Below, in pieces: positions 26,135 through 35,691 of a stretch of 64,000 nucleotides of DNA. A program made the position numbers and the translations under genes. Below the pieces are notes generated by a model. That model ran no database searches. It saw only the letters and a list, made by a program, of their open reading frames with translations, and had not been told where the DNA came from. Position 1 is the first letter of the stretch; every line of letters starts with the position of its first letter. Origin of the DNA: an uncultured Paracoccaceae bacterium (GTDB lineage: Bacteria > Pseudomonadota > Alphaproteobacteria > Rhodobacterales > Rhodobacteraceae); contig CALMJS010000015.1 in the NCBI GenBank assembly GCA_937864535.1, positions 1 to 64,000 on the forward strand, written 5' to 3'.

Positions 26135-26789
26135 AGAGCGTCCCGATCATCTCGTCGGTCACTTCGCTTGGCGCGGCGTCAAACGCGATGCGGCCAGCAG
26201 CCAGTCCCACCAACCGCGTGGCAAAGCGCCGGGCCTGCCCGACATCATGCAGTGCCAGAACCGAGGTCTGAAACCTGTCGGCCATCAGCGACAACAGCGC
26301 GTCCGCTTGGGTTTCATCGACGGCTGAGACGGGTTCGTCCGCGATCAGCACCGCGCCGCCACGATAGAGGGCGCGCGCCAATGCCGTTCGCTGCTTTTGT
26401 CCGCCAGAGAGGCTGTCCACGCGCTGGTCGATCTGGTTGCCCAGGTCGATCATCTGCAAGGTCTGGTCGATATCGTGACGGTCGGCCTGACGCGGGCGGA
26501 TCAGGCTGCGCAGATTGGACAGGGCGGAATGATCGTCCAGCCGCCCCATCAAAACGTTCCGCAGGACACAGAGTTGCGGAACCAGGGCATGATCCTGGGG
26601 GGCCAGTGCGACCCTGTGGCCTGCCGTGATCAGGCGATCATAGCAGGCGGACAAAAGGGTCGATTTTCCGGCTCCGCTGCGCCCCAGCAACACGACACGA
26701 TCCCCCGGCGTCAGCGCAAAACTGACGCCGGTCAGAACCGTTTCCGCCCCGTAGCCGAGCGTTTCGTTGCCAAAGGCGACGAGGGTCAT
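26124..26789 (-). CDS. ABC transporter ATP-binding protein, PhnC-like
   Basis: 221 residues from ATG 26789, which overlaps the TGA of the binding-protein gene (ATGA), so the longer frame to 27005 is not used. Walker A LLGRSGAGKSTLL, the PhnC-like segment APQDHALVPQLCVLRNVLMGR (in parts), signature DSLSGGQKQRTALARA, Walker B GAVLIADEPVSAVD and switch His in LALHDVGQA. Energises the fused permease encoded next. Confidence 0.9.
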   Translation of the reverse strand: MTLVAFGNETLGYGAETVLTGVSFALTPGDRVVLLGRSGAGKSTLLSACYDRLITAGHRVALAPQDHALVPQLCVLRNVLMGRLDDHSALSNLRSLIRPRQADRHDIDQTLQMIDLGNQIDQRVDSLSGGQKQRTALARALYRGGAVLIADEPVSAVDETQADALLSLMADRFQTSVLALHDVGQARRFATRLVGLAAGRIAFDAAPSEVTDEMIGTLYAQ

Positions 26790-27646
26790 TCCATCAGGCC
26801 AAGCTCGACCGCCGTTTTTTCGATGGCGGCATAGTCTTCGTTCGCTGCGGGAATAAAGGCCTCGCGCGGGAAGCTGGCCAACAGATCGGGATCGGTCATG
26901 CCGACCAGAGCGGCCTGAACCCTGTCCGCAAAACCTTCGCCAAAGCGGGCATCGACATCGCCGCGAATGGTCCAGTTGTAATCGGGATAGGGGGGCGTCC
27001 GCCAAACGATATGGGTGTTCTGGGCCTCGGGGGCGCCCTCGGCGACGGCCTTGTCGTAGACGCTATAGTTCAACGCACCGACATCCCACGCGCCGGACGA
27101 CACCAGCCGCAGGGTTTGCGAGTGGTCGCCCGAGAAGCCAACCTTGCCAAAGAATTCTTCGGGGGCCGCGCCGACAGAGTCGCGGATCCAGTATTCCGGC
27201 ATCAACCGGCCCGAGGTCGAGGTTTGCGCGCCAAAGGTAAAGGTCAGGCCAGCCAGAGCGCCCGCGGGAAAGCTGTCGGATTCGGACAGCGCGACCTTGT
27301 CGTTGTTGGCGATAAAGTAGCTGACGAAAACCGGGTCCTCTTTGCCCTGCGCAATCGCGCGCGAGCCGGGGGTCAACAGCCGGGCCTGAACGCCCGTCAG
27401 GCCGCCGAACCATGCCAGCTGAATCTGGTCGTTGCGGAACGCGGTGACCGATGCGGCGTAGCTCTTGACCGGAATGAATTCCACGTCGACGCCCAGCTCG
27501 GCCTCGAGATATTCGGCGACCTTGGTAAAGCGCGCGACGAGCGCGGTTTCATCTTCGTCGGGAATGGCAGAGAAATACAGGGTTTCAGCCGACGCGAACG
27601 CCGGCAGAGCGGCCATCATGGCCGCAAAGAGGGGGGTCAATTTCAT
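26786..27646 (-). CDS. phosphonate/selenate-type ABC transporter binding protein
   Basis: 286 residues with a Sec signal peptide (to ~ASA, residue 20). PhnD superfamily. The pattern ISAIPDE-like (FSAIPDEDET), AWFGGLTGVQAR, FGAQTSTSGRLMPEYW and the TPPYPDYNWTIRGD end resemble most closely the sub-group annotated as putative selenate binding proteins, rather than classical PhnD or PtxB. The STSGR loop binds the oxyanion in the superfamily. First gene of a three-gene operon with ATPase and fused permease. No phosphonate-degradation or selenium gene is nearby, so the substrate remains open. Confidence 0.85.
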   Translation of the reverse strand: MKLTPLFAAMMAALPAFASAETLYFSAIPDEDETALVARFTKVAEYLEAELGVDVEFIPVKSYAASVTAFRNDQIQLAWFGGLTGVQARLLTPGSRAIAQGKEDPVFVSYFIANNDKVALSESDSFPAGALAGLTFTFGAQTSTSGRLMPEYWIRDSVGAAPEEFFGKVGFSGDHSQTLRLVSSGAWDVGALNYSVYDKAVAEGAPEAQNTHIVWRTPPYPDYNWTIRGDVDARFGEGFADRVQAALVGMTDPDLLASFPREAFIPAANEDYAAIEKTAVELGLME

Positions 27647-27776
27647 TTATCGATCCACTATATGTTAGCCTGTCCCTAAAGATCAGATCGACGATGCGCT
27701 GATATTCTTCGGGGCTCTTGGCGAGGTGGTGTTTCACTACTGTGCTGCCCGCCTTGGCGCAAGGGATCGCGGGCAA

Positions 27777-28553
27777 TCAAGTCGGGGCAAAGGTCCCGCC
27801 CAATGCTGTGGTCAGGTCCGCCGCCGCCTGTGCCACCTGCTGGCCGACCCGATCGATCCGGTCGGTGGGCAATCGGGCGGCAAGCCCGCTGATCGAGATC
27901 GCGCAGGCCGCTTCGCCCTGTGGCGACCAGACGACCGCAGCCACGCAGCGCAGCCCGGTCAGGTGCTCTTCGTCGTCGATTGCATAGCCCCTCGTACGAA
28001 TTCGGGCGATGTCGGCGAGAGCTTCGTCAATGCTGCGCAGACTGCGGGGGGTCATCGGTCGCAGCCCGACACGTGTCGCAAACGCCTCTATTTCTGAATC
28101 TTTCCATGTGGAAAGAATAGCCTTGCCCATGCCCGAGCAGAAAACAGGCACCCTCCCTCCGGGTGGCGAGATCGCCCGCATGATTTCGCGGCTCTCGACC
28201 TGACTGACGGTGACCAGTTCATCGTGATCGAGCAGACCGAGGTTCGCCGTCTCGCGGGTTTGGTCCCGCAGGCGGCGCAAGAATGGCAACGCGGGCGCCA
28301 CGAAATTGCGCCGCCGCCCATAGGCCGCCCCGACCTCGAACGCGGCGCGGCCGACATGCCACAGATTGCCGTTCGGATCGAATTGCGCAAAGTCCTGCTG
28401 TTCCAATGTCGTCAATAGCCGGTGGGTCGTCGACACAGCCAGCCCCGCCATCCGGGCGAGGTCAGACAAACGTAGGCCTTCGTCGGACTGGCTGAGCAGG
28501 CCGAGGAGATCGAGAGCGCGGGTCACCGCCTGAACACCGGGTTTGTCTGACAT
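27777..28553 (-). CDS. IclR-family transcriptional regulator
   Basis: 258 residues from ATG 28553; the longer frame to 28700 would overlap the divergent glcB gene. Winged HTH at ~8-70 ([40 protein letters not shown], in parts) and an IclR effector domain (~85-258) with [12 protein letters not shown] and [18 protein letters not shown]. It is divergent from malate synthase G, with a symmetric TGGAAAA/TTTTCCA site between them. It probably controls glcB in response to glyoxylate or a related C2 compound. Confidence 0.92.
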   Translation of the reverse strand: MSDKPGVQAVTRALDLLGLLSQSDEGLRLSDLARMAGLAVSTTHRLLTTLEQQDFAQFDPNGNLWHVGRAAFEVGAAYGRRRNFVAPALPFLRRLRDQTRETANLGLLDHDELVTVSQVESREIMRAISPPGGRVPVFCSGMGKAILSTWKDSEIEAFATRVGLRPMTPRSLRSIDEALADIARIRTRGYAIDDEEHLTGLRCVAAVVWSPQGEAACAISISGLAARLPTDRIDRVGQQVAQAAADLTTALGGTFAPT

Positions 28554-28572
28554 GCGAAGCCTTTCCGTATCG

Positions 28573-28589
28573 TGGAAAACTATTTTCCA
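28573..28589. promoter_or_regulatory. IclR-type operator between the regulator and glcB
   Basis: TGGAAAA (28573-28579), CTA, TTTTCCA (28583-28589) form a perfect 7-bp dyad. It matches the general TGGAAA-N-TTTCCA form of IclR-family operators and lies in the 92-bp divergent region, 20 bp from the regulator start and 57 bp from the glcB start. Confidence 0.7.
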
Positions 28590-28645
28590 TTCCTGCCATT
28601 CGTCAACCGCATGATCTATCTGTTTCCCAATCCAAGGAGGTTTCC

Positions 28646-30769
28646 ATGACGACATATGTTGAACGTGCCGGTCTGTCTGTTGCGACGGAATTGGCGGCAT
28701 TGATCGAAGAGCGGGTTCTGACCGGCGTGTCGGCGACGGCGTTCTGGGCGGTCTACGCCGATTTGCTGCGGGACCTGATGCCGGTGAATGCCGCGCTCTT
28801 GGCGAAACGTGATACGTTTCAGGCGCAGATCGACCAATGGCATCGCGACCATCCGTTCGACGCCGAAGCCTATCGCGGCTTTCTGTCTGAAATCGGCTAT
28901 CTCCTGCCCGAACCGGCGCCGTTTGCCGTCGAGGTCACCAAGGTTGATGATGAAATCGCCCGTATCGCCGGTCCGCAACTGGTGGTGCCGATCACCAACG
29001 CACGCTTTGCCCTGAATGCGGCGAATGCCCGTTGGGGGTCGCTCTATGATGCGCTCTATGGCACGGACGCTATCCCCGGCACGGCGCAGGGGCGTGGCTA
29101 TGATGCGGCACGCGGGGCGCAGGTGATCGCTTGGGCGCGGGCGCATTTGGATCGGGCGGTGCCGCTGGCGCAGGGCAGTTGGGCCGATGTGCAGGCGCTG
29201 GAGGTTCAGAACGGTATTCTAACCCTCACTGTCGGCGGAACTGCGACCGGACTGGCGGAGCCCGATCAGTTCGCCGGATCGGCCGAGGGAGCCTATCTGC
29301 TGCGGGCTAACGGTCTGCTCATCGAGATCGTCATTGACGCCAGCAGCCCGATTGGCCGCGAGGACCCCGCCGGGATCGCCGATATCCGGTTGGAATCCGC
29401 GCTGACCGCCATCATGGATTGCGAAGATTCAGTCGCCTGCGTCGATGCCGAGGACAAGGTTCTGGCCTATGAAAACTGGCTGGGTCTGATGCAGGGCACG
29501 CTGACCGCCAGCTTTGAAAAGGCGGGGCGGACGATGACCCGCCAATTGGACCCCGATCGCAGCTATACCGCGCCGGATGGCAGCCCGCTGTCGGTGCGTG
29601 GCCGGTCACTGCTGCTGGTGCGCAACGTGGGGCATTTGATGACCACGGATGCAGTTCTGTTCAACGGGCAGGAAACACCCGAAGGCATCATGGATGCCGT
29701 CGTCACAGTCGCCGCCGCGATGCATGATCTGGCGAAATCGGATGGCCCGCGCAATTCGCCTGCCGGGTCCGTCTATGTCGTCAAACCTAAAATGCATGGC
29801 CCCGAGGAGGTCGCCTTTGCCGACACACTCTACGGCCGGGTCGAGGACCTGCTGGGCCTGCCGCGCTATACCGTCAAACTGGGGGTGATGGACGAAGAGC
29901 GCCGGACCTCGGCCAACCTTGCGGCCTGTATCGCTGCGGTCAAACATCGCTGCGTGTTCATCAACACCGGTTTTCTGGATCGCACGGGCGATGAAATCCA
30001 CACCAGCATGGCCGCCGGGCCGGTGATTCCGCGCGGGGAAATGGCGACCTCGGACTGGCTGCGGGCCTATGAGGCGGGCAACGTCGATATCGGGCTGGCC
30101 GCCGGGTTGTCTGGGCAGGCCCAGATTGGCAAGGGCATGTGGGCCAAACCCGATGCCATGGCCGAAATGCTCAAGGTCAAGATAGGCCACCCGGAGGCCG
30201 GGGCCAATTGCGCCTGGGTGCCGTCACCGACGGCAGCGACGCTGCATGCGACCCACTATCACGTGCTGGACGTGTTCGCGCGTCAGGATCAGATCAAATC
30301 GCGGCAAAAGGCCAGCCGCGACGCGCTGCTGACCCCGCCGATCATGTCGGGCCGTAACCTGTCCGATGAACAGGTGGTGCGCGAATTGGACAACGCCTGC
30401 CAGTCCATCCTTGGATATGTGGTGCGCTGGGTCGATCAGGGCATCGGCTGTTCCAAGGTGCCCGACATCAACGATGTGGCTCTGATGGAGGACCGCGCGA
30501 CACTGCGGATATCGTCCCAGTATCTGGCGAACTGGCTGCTGCACGGGATTTGCACTGCCGAGCAGATCGAAACCTCGCTGCGCAAGATGGCCCCCAAGGT
30601 CGATGCGCAGAACGCGGGCGATTCCGCCTATGTGCCGATGGCCCCCGGTTTTGATGGCGAGGCATTCAATGCGGCCCGCGATCTGATTTTTCAGGGTGCG
30701 GCGCAGCCCAGCGGCTATACCGAACCGCTGCTGCACGCGGCCCGTCGTCGGGTCAAAACTGCGGCGTAA
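28646..30769 (+). CDS. glcB: malate synthase G
   Basis: 707 residues, close to the ~720 of known GlcB. Condenses glyoxylate and acetyl-CoA to malate and CoA. Features: [26 protein letters not shown] in parts (Mg and glyoxylate site), [42 protein letters not shown] (Arg binding glyoxylate, catalytic region), [16 protein letters not shown] and [15 protein letters not shown]. Strong SD AAGGAGG upstream of ATG 28646. Divergent from the IclR regulator. No isocitrate lyase is in the window, so glyoxylate may come from glycolate, purines or another route. Confidence 0.97.
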   Translation: MTTYVERAGLSVATELAALIEERVLTGVSATAFWAVYADLLRDLMPVNAALLAKRDTFQAQIDQWHRDHPFDAEAYRGFLSEIGYLLPEPAPFAVEVTKVDDEIARIAGPQLVVPITNARFALNAANARWGSLYDALYGTDAIPGTAQGRGYDAARGAQVIAWARAHLDRAVPLAQGSWADVQALEVQNGILTLTVGGTATGLAEPDQFAGSAEGAYLLRANGLLIEIVIDASSPIGREDPAGIADIRLESALTAIMDCEDSVACVDAEDKVLAYENWLGLMQGTLTASFEKAGRTMTRQLDPDRSYTAPDGSPLSVRGRSLLLVRNVGHLMTTDAVLFNGQETPEGIMDAVVTVAAAMHDLAKSDGPRNSPAGSVYVVKPKMHGPEEVAFADTLYGRVEDLLGLPRYTVKLGVMDEERRTSANLAACIAAVKHRCVFINTGFLDRTGDEIHTSMAAGPVIPRGEMATSDWLRAYEAGNVDIGLAAGLSGQAQIGKGMWAKPDAMAEMLKVKIGHPEAGANCAWVPSPTAATLHATHYHVLDVFARQDQIKSRQKASRDALLTPPIMSGRNLSDEQVVRELDNACQSILGYVVRWVDQGIGCSKVPDINDVALMEDRATLRISSQYLANWLLHGICTAEQIETSLRKMAPKVDAQNAGDSAYVPMAPGFDGEAFNAARDLIFQGAAQPSGYTEPLLHAARRRVKTAA

Positions 30770-30774
30770 CGAAC

Positions 30775-30831
30775 CGTTGCAACAGCAACGCTCCTCCGCT
30801 ACGGATATGATCAAATTTCCAGCGGAGGAGC
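30775..30831 (+). promoter_or_regulatory. structured gcdH leader with the ribosome-binding site in a stem
   Basis: Two adjacent hairpins lie in the 66-bp gap after glcB. The first is CGTTGC (30775-30780), AACA, GCAACG (30785-30790). The second is GCTCCTCCGCT (30790-30800) paired perfectly with AGCGGAGGAGC (30821-30831) over a 20-nt loop. The SD of gcdH (GGAGGAG, 30824-30830) is inside the 3' arm, 5 bases before ATG 30836, so folding would hide it. No T-run follows. Confidence 0.65.
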
Positions 30832-30835
30832 GATC

Positions 30836-32032
30836 ATGGCCTCGATCAAAGACAGCAACCCGTTCCAGTGGGACGACCCTTTCTTGTTGGATAGCCAACT
30901 GGGGGAGGACGAGCGGATGATCCGCGACACGGCCTATGGCTATTGTCAGGATAACCTCGCTCCGCGTGTCAAAGAGGCGTTTCGCAAGGAACAGACCGAC
31001 CCGGCGATTTTCGCCGAAATGGGCGCGCTGGGCCTGCTGGGGCTGACGGTGCCGGAACAATACGGCGGGGCCGGGGCGTCCTATGTGTCCTACGGTCTGG
31101 TCGCCCGCGAGGTCGAGCGTGTCGATAGTGGCTATCGGTCGATGATGTCGGTGCAGTCGTCGCTGGTGATGCATCCGATCTATGCCTACGGGTCCGAAGA
31201 GCAGCGGATGAAATATCTGCCGAAACTGGCCTCTGGTGAATGGATCGGCTGTTTCGGTCTGACCGAACCCGATGCCGGCTCTGACCCGGCAGGGATGAAA
31301 ACCCGCGCGATCAAAACCGACAGCGGCTATCGGCTGATCGGGTCGAAAATGTGGATTTCGAACAGCCCGATCGCGGATGTGTTTGTCGTCTGGGCCAAAT
31401 CCGAAGCGCATGGCGGCAAAATTCGCGGGTTCGTCCTTGAAAAAGGCATGAAGGGTCTATCGGCCCCGAAAATCGAGGGCAAGCTGTCGCTGCGCGCCTC
31501 GATCACCGGCGAAATCGTGATGGATAACGTCGAGGTGGGCGAAGACGCGCTGCTGCCGAATGCCGAAGGACTGGCAGGTCCGTTCGGCTGTCTCAACCGT
31601 GCCCGCTATGGCATCGCTTGGGGCGTGATGGGCGCGGCAGAGGCCTGTTGGCACGCCGCCCGCCAGTACGGTCTGGACCGCAAACAATTCGGTCGTCCCT
31701 TGGCGAATACCCAACTCTACCAGAAAAAACTGGCCGATATTCAGACCGAGATCACCCTTGGCCTACAGGCGGCGCTGCGGGTGGGGCAATTGTTCGACGC
31801 CGGGCGCATGGCCCCCGAAATGATCAGCCTGATCAAGCGCAACAATTGCGGCAAGGCGCTCGATATCGCCCGGATGGCGCGGGACATGCACGGCGGCAAC
31901 GGCATTTCTGACGAATTCCCGGTGATGCGCCACATGGTCAACCTGGAGACCGTGAATACCTACGAGGGTGCGCATGATGTCCATGCCCTGATCCTTGGCC
32001 GTGCGCAAACCGGGCTACAAGCCTTTTTCTGA
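30836..32032 (+). CDS. gcdH: glutaryl-CoA dehydrogenase
   Basis: 398 residues. Acyl-CoA dehydrogenase that oxidises and decarboxylates glutaryl-CoA to crotonyl-CoA in lysine and tryptophan breakdown, giving electrons to ETF. Landmarks: [13 protein letters not shown] at the N-terminus (typical of GcdH), [18 protein letters not shown] and [20 protein letters not shown] for FAD/substrate binding, [26 protein letters not shown], and the catalytic Glu in [17 protein letters not shown]. Downstream of glcB behind a structured leader and followed by trpA. The acceptor route via ETF-QO is encoded at 51034-52680. Confidence 0.95.
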   Translation: MASIKDSNPFQWDDPFLLDSQLGEDERMIRDTAYGYCQDNLAPRVKEAFRKEQTDPAIFAEMGALGLLGLTVPEQYGGAGASYVSYGLVAREVERVDSGYRSMMSVQSSLVMHPIYAYGSEEQRMKYLPKLASGEWIGCFGLTEPDAGSDPAGMKTRAIKTDSGYRLIGSKMWISNSPIADVFVVWAKSEAHGGKIRGFVLEKGMKGLSAPKIEGKLSLRASITGEIVMDNVEVGEDALLPNAEGLAGPFGCLNRARYGIAWGVMGAAEACWHAARQYGLDRKQFGRPLANTQLYQKKLADIQTEITLGLQAALRVGQLFDAGRMAPEMISLIKRNNCGKALDIARMARDMHGGNGISDEFPVMRHMVNLETVNTYEGAHDVHALILGRAQTGLQAFF

Positions 32033-32046
32033 CCCGTTCCCTTCGT

Positions 32047-32074
32047 GTCCCGGAGGTGCTAAAGCGTCCGGGAC
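32047..32074 (+). other. inverted repeat between gcdH and trpA
   Basis: GTCCCGGA (32047-32054) and TCCGGGAC (32067-32074) are perfect complements with a 12-nt loop, 20 bp before the trpA start. There is no T-run, so this could be a weak terminator, an attenuator-like element, or an mRNA-stability hairpin. Confidence 0.45.
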
Positions 32075-32093
32075 CGAGGGATTGGAGACAGCT

Positions 32094-32921
32094 ATGACGA
32101 CCCGCATCGACGCCACCTTTGCAAAAGCCCGCGCAGAAAACCGCCCGGTTCTGGTGACTTATACGATGGGGGGCGATCCTGATCCGGCGACCTCTCTCGA
32201 AGTGCTCAAGAATATCGCCCGTTCTGGCGCCGACATCGTCGAATTTGGCCTGCCTTTTACCGATCCGGTTGCCGACGGCCCGGCTATTCAGGCGTCAGGC
32301 CTGCGTGCGCTCGATGCTGGCCAGACCACCAAGGGTCTGCTGAACCTGATCCGCGAGTTCCGGGTCGAGTTTCCGGACACCCCGGTCATCGTCATGGGCT
32401 ATTACAACCCGATCTATTCCTACGGCCCGGAAAAATTCGTCGCCGACGCCAAGGACGCGGGTGTGGACGGCATGATCATCGTCGATCTGCCCGCCGAAGA
32501 GGATGAAGAACTCTGCCTGCCCGCGGTCAAGGCCGGGCTGGCCTTTATCCGACTGGTGCCGCCGACCGCCGATGACAAACGCCTGCCGGTTATCCTGAAA
32601 AACACCACTGGTTTTGTCTACCACGTGTCGATCAACGGTATCACCGGGGCCGCAACGCCGGATTATTCGGTGGTCTCCACCGCGCTGGCCCGGATTCGGA
32701 AATACACCGACCTGCCGATCGTCGTCGGCTTTGGCGTGAAAACCGGCGAACATGCCGCTGCGCTGGGCAAACATGCGGACGGCGTCGTGGTTGGCACCGC
32801 GCTGGTCAACCAGATCGCCAGCACCTTTGAGAATGACAAGGCGACCGCGGCGACCCCGACCGCCGTCAACGCGATGGTTCAGGATCTGGCCGCCGGGGTG
32901 CGCCGCGCCAAGAGCGTCTGA
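32094..32921 (+). CDS. trpA: tryptophan synthase alpha chain
   Basis: 275 residues from ATG 32094 (the frame opens earlier but overlaps gcdH). Splits indole-3-glycerol phosphate into indole and glyceraldehyde 3-phosphate. The TIM barrel shows the catalytic Glu in [17 protein letters not shown] and the catalytic Asp in [11 protein letters not shown], plus [14 protein letters not shown] and [11 protein letters not shown] for phosphate binding. trpB is not next to it in this window. Ends before a clear terminator at 32952. Confidence 0.96.
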   Translation: MTTRIDATFAKARAENRPVLVTYTMGGDPDPATSLEVLKNIARSGADIVEFGLPFTDPVADGPAIQASGLRALDAGQTTKGLLNLIREFRVEFPDTPVIVMGYYNPIYSYGPEKFVADAKDAGVDGMIIVDLPAEEDEELCLPAVKAGLAFIRLVPPTADDKRLPVILKNTTGFVYHVSINGITGAATPDYSVVSTALARIRKYTDLPIVVGFGVKTGEHAAALGKHADGVVVGTALVNQIASTFENDKATAATPTAVNAMVQDLAAGVRRAKSV

Positions 32922-32951
32922 GCCCTGCATTCCCGCACATAGATTTCCTTG

Positions 32952-32982
32952 GCCCCCGCATCGTCGGGGGCTATTTGTTTTG
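32952..32982 (+). terminator. rho-independent terminator after trpA
   Basis: GCCCCCG, loop CATCGT, CGGGGGC (32952-32971), followed by the T-rich tail TATTTGTTTT. It is 31 bp after the trpA stop. Confidence 0.85.
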
Positions 32983-33004
32983 GACGCAAGAGGGGATTTC
33001 CAAG

Positions 33005-33934
33005 ATGGCACCGATCGTCCGGGTCAATGACCTGCGCAAACGCTATGCGTCGGGGTTCGAAGCCCTGAAGGGCGTGACACTCGATATCGAAGAGGGCGAA
33101 ATCCTCGCCCTGCTGGGGCCGAACGGCGCTGGCAAGACGACGCTGATTTCCACGGTCTGCGGCATTACCACCCCGACCGCGGGGACGGTGACGGTTGGAG
33201 GCCACGATATCCAGCGGGACTATCGCGCCGCGCGTTCCCTGATCGGCCTCGTGCCGCAGGAACTGAGCCTTGAGGCCTTTGAAACGGTGATGAATGCCGT
33301 CCGTTTCTCGCGGGGTCTGTTCGGCAAGCCGCGCAATGATGCCCTGATCGAAGACCTGCTGAAACAACTGGGCCTATTCGACAAGAAAGACAGCAAAATC
33401 ATGGCGCTGTCCGGTGGCATGAAGCGCCGCGTCCTGATCGCCAAGGCGCTGGCCCATGAGCCGCGCGTGCTGTTTCTGGACGAGCCGACCGCTGGCGTCG
33501 ATGTCGAATTGCGCAAGGATATGTGGAAGGTCGTAGATAACCTGCGCAAGACCGGCGTCACCATTATCCTGACCACCCATTACATCGAAGAGGCCGAGGC
33601 GATGGCCGACCGCGTGGCGGTGATCGACAAGGGTCAGATCATGCTGGTGCAGGACAAGGCCGAGTTGATGCGCCACATGGGCCGCAAACAACTGCGCATT
33701 CATTTGGCCGAACCGGTCGCAGAGGTGCCCTTTGCCTTGGCCGATTATCAGCTAGACTTGGCCACCGACGGGGCGAGCCTGATCTACACCTACGACACCC
33801 GCGCCGAACGGACGGGCATCACGGCGCTGTTGAACGAGCTTCAGCGGGCGGGGCTCCAGATGCGGGACATCGAAACCCAAGAGAGCAGCCTGGAAGAAAT
33901 CTTTGTCGGTCTGGTCAAAGGAGACGCGGCATGA
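33005..33934 (+). CDS. ABC-2 type transporter ATP-binding protein
   Basis: 309 residues from ATG 33005. Walker [15 protein letters not shown], signature [14 protein letters not shown], Walker [13 protein letters not shown], switch His in [11 protein letters not shown]. The CcmA/YadG type of ATPase pairs with a single ABC-2 permease. Its stop overlaps the permease start (ATGA, 33931-33934). It probably exports a drug, lipid or polysaccharide; the cargo is not evident. Confidence 0.93.
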   Translation: MAPIVRVNDLRKRYASGFEALKGVTLDIEEGEILALLGPNGAGKTTLISTVCGITTPTAGTVTVGGHDIQRDYRAARSLIGLVPQELSLEAFETVMNAVRFSRGLFGKPRNDALIEDLLKQLGLFDKKDSKIMALSGGMKRRVLIAKALAHEPRVLFLDEPTAGVDVELRKDMWKVVDNLRKTGVTIILTTHYIEEAEAMADRVAVIDKGQIMLVQDKAELMRHMGRKQLRIHLAEPVAEVPFALADYQLDLATDGASLIYTYDTRAERTGITALLNELQRAGLQMRDIETQESSLEEIFVGLVKGDAA

Positions 33935-34692
33935 ACATCGAAGCCATTCGCGCAATCTATATGTTTGAAATGGCGCGGTTTTTCCGTACCTATAGGCAGA
34001 GCCTCCTCGCGCCTGTCATCTCGACCTCGCTGTATTTCGTCGTCTTTGGCGCGGCTATCGGCAGCCAGATCAATCAGGTCGAAGGCGTCGCCTATGGGGC
34101 CTTTATCGTGCCGGGTCTGATCATGCTGTCGGTGATGACGCAGTCGACCTCGAACGCCTCTTTCGGGATCTATTTTCCGAAATTCACCGGCTCGATCTAC
34201 GAACTGCTCTCGGCGCCGGTGAATTTCCTCGAGGCGACGGTTGGCTATGTCGGCGCGGCTGCGACCAAGTCGCTGATCATCGGGCTGATCATTCTGGCGA
34301 CCTCTTTCGCCTTTGTGGATGTGTCGATTGCGCACCCGCTGGCGATGGTGGCGTTCTTGCTGCTGACCTGTTTGTCCTTTGCGCTATTGGGGTTCATCAT
34401 CGGGATCTGGGCGGGCAATTTTGAACAGTTGCAACTGATCCCGATGCTGATCATCACGCCCTTGGTGTTCTTGGGCGGCAGTTTCTATTCGACCACGATG
34501 TTGCCGCCGTTCTGGCAGGCGGTGACGTTGCTCAATCCGGTCCACTACCTGATTTCCGGCTTCCGCTGGGCCTTTTATGAACAGGCCGATGTTCCGGTCG
34601 GGATATCCCTTTTGGCGATTGCGGCCTTTACGGGGGCCTGTTTGGCGGCCATCGCGTGGATTTTCCGCACCGGCTGGCGTATTCGCAGCTAG
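33931..34692 (+). CDS. ABC-2 type transporter permease
   Basis: 253 residues, six predicted membrane helices. Residues [32 protein letters not shown] (in parts) and the end [29 protein letters not shown] (in parts) are the ABC-2 / YadH-type signature. Partners the ATPase just upstream, with a 4-nt overlap. Forms an exporter in the inner membrane. Confidence 0.93.
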   Translation: MNIEAIRAIYMFEMARFFRTYRQSLLAPVISTSLYFVVFGAAIGSQINQVEGVAYGAFIVPGLIMLSVMTQSTSNASFGIYFPKFTGSIYELLSAPVNFLEATVGYVGAAATKSLIIGLIILATSFAFVDVSIAHPLAMVAFLLLTCLSFALLGFIIGIWAGNFEQLQLIPMLIITPLVFLGGSFYSTTMLPPFWQAVTLLNPVHYLISGFRWAFYEQADVPVGISLLAIAAFTGACLAAIAWIFRTGWRIRS

Positions 34693-34732
34693 TCCGCTTG
34701 TCCTCTGACATGGCGCTGCCTATGTCCTAGAC

Positions 34733-35524
34733 ATGAAACGCTGGATCCCCTTTGTTAAATCTGGTCCCCGGGTCGCTGTTGTGCGGCTTCAGGGGGCCAT
34801 TTCCAATTCCGGCCGCCGGCTGGATGATGTCAGCCTCGCCCCGGTGATCGAACGTGCCTTTCGCGGGAAACCCGACGCGGTGGCGCTGCAGATCAATTCG
34901 CCCGGCGGATCGCCTGTGCAATCGTCGTTGATTGCCGCCCGCATCCGTCGACTGGCCGATGAAAAATCGATCCCGGTCTATGCGTTTGTCGAGGACGTCG
35001 CCGCCTCTGGCGGGTATTGGCTGGCGGCTGCGGCGGATGAAATCATGATTGATCGCGGCTCTATCGTCGGGTCGATCGGGGTAATTTCCTCCGGCTTCGG
35101 GTTCGCCGACCTGATCGAGCGTTACGGGGTGGAGCGCCGGGTCTATACCGCCGGGACGTCGAAATCCCAGCTCGATCCGTTCAAGGCCGAAAAGCCCGAA
35201 GATGTCGCGCGGCTCAAGGGGTGGCTCGAAGACCTGCATGGCTATTTCATCGATCACGTCAAAACCCGCCGTGGTCAGCGGCTCAAGGACGGCGTCGATC
35301 TGTTCACCGGCGATATCTGGATCGGGCCCGAGGCAATCGAGGTTGGTCTGGCCGACGGAATTGGTCATCTGGTCCCGACGATGAAGGCACGGTTCGGTCC
35401 AAAGGTCACGTTCCGTCGGTATGAACAGAAACGGTCGCTGTTCCAGCGGTTTGGCATGTCTATCGCAGGCGATGCGCTGGCCGGACTAGAGGAGCGGGCC
35501 GCCTATGCCCGATTTGGTCTCTAG
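34733..35524 (+). CDS. S49 family peptidase (SppA/SohB-like)
   Basis: 263 residues. A serine-lysine dyad peptidase fold: nucleophile Ser in EDVAASGGYWLAAAADE and the general-base Lys in TAGTSKSQLDPFKAEKPED. Also INSPGGSPVQSS near residue 60 and GSIVGSIGVI. There is no clear N-terminal membrane helix, unlike E. coli SppA, so it is a short, perhaps soluble form. Such enzymes clear signal peptides or membrane fragments. Follows the ABC-2 exporter by 40 bp and abuts the small gene at 35525. Confidence 0.92.
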   Translation: MKRWIPFVKSGPRVAVVRLQGAISNSGRRLDDVSLAPVIERAFRGKPDAVALQINSPGGSPVQSSLIAARIRRLADEKSIPVYAFVEDVAASGGYWLAAAADEIMIDRGSIVGSIGVISSGFGFADLIERYGVERRVYTAGTSKSQLDPFKAEKPEDVARLKGWLEDLHGYFIDHVKTRRGQRLKDGVDLFTGDIWIGPEAIEVGLADGIGHLVPTMKARFGPKVTFRRYEQKRSLFQRFGMSIAGDALAGLEERAAYARFGL

Positions 35525-35689
35525 ATGTTATTGCGCGTTATCCTGCTGTTTTTGATCGCGATGGCGATCCTTGGGATGTTCGGCAAATGGCGGTTCCCGG
35601 ACGCGCTGCGGCGTCTGGGTGGCAAGAAGTGTGGCAGTTGTGGTCGCCACAGGATGGGAAAGGGGCCATGCCCCTGTAAACGAGGATAA
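35525..35689 (+). CDS. small membrane protein with a Cys-rich tail
   Basis: 54 residues, starting on the base after the S49 stop and ending 2 bp before the next gene, so translation is probably coupled. One N-terminal helix (LLRVILLFLIAMAILGMF) anchors a basic tail with four cysteines arranged C-x2-C-x9-C-x-C (CGSCGRHRMGKGPCPC), which could bind a metal ion. Codon use matches the neighbours. I do not recognise a named family. Because of the tight packing I consider it a real gene. Confidence 0.7.
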   Translation: MLLRVILLFLIAMAILGMFGKWRFPDALRRLGGKKCGSCGRHRMGKGPCPCKRG

Positions 35690-35691
35690 AT

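Noticed and set aside
28100-28115. CTTTCCATGTGGAAAG palindrome inside the IclR gene
   Set aside because: It lies in coding sequence (Ser-Thr-Trp-Lys region) and its half-sites point the opposite way from the operator at 28573, so I treat it as chance.
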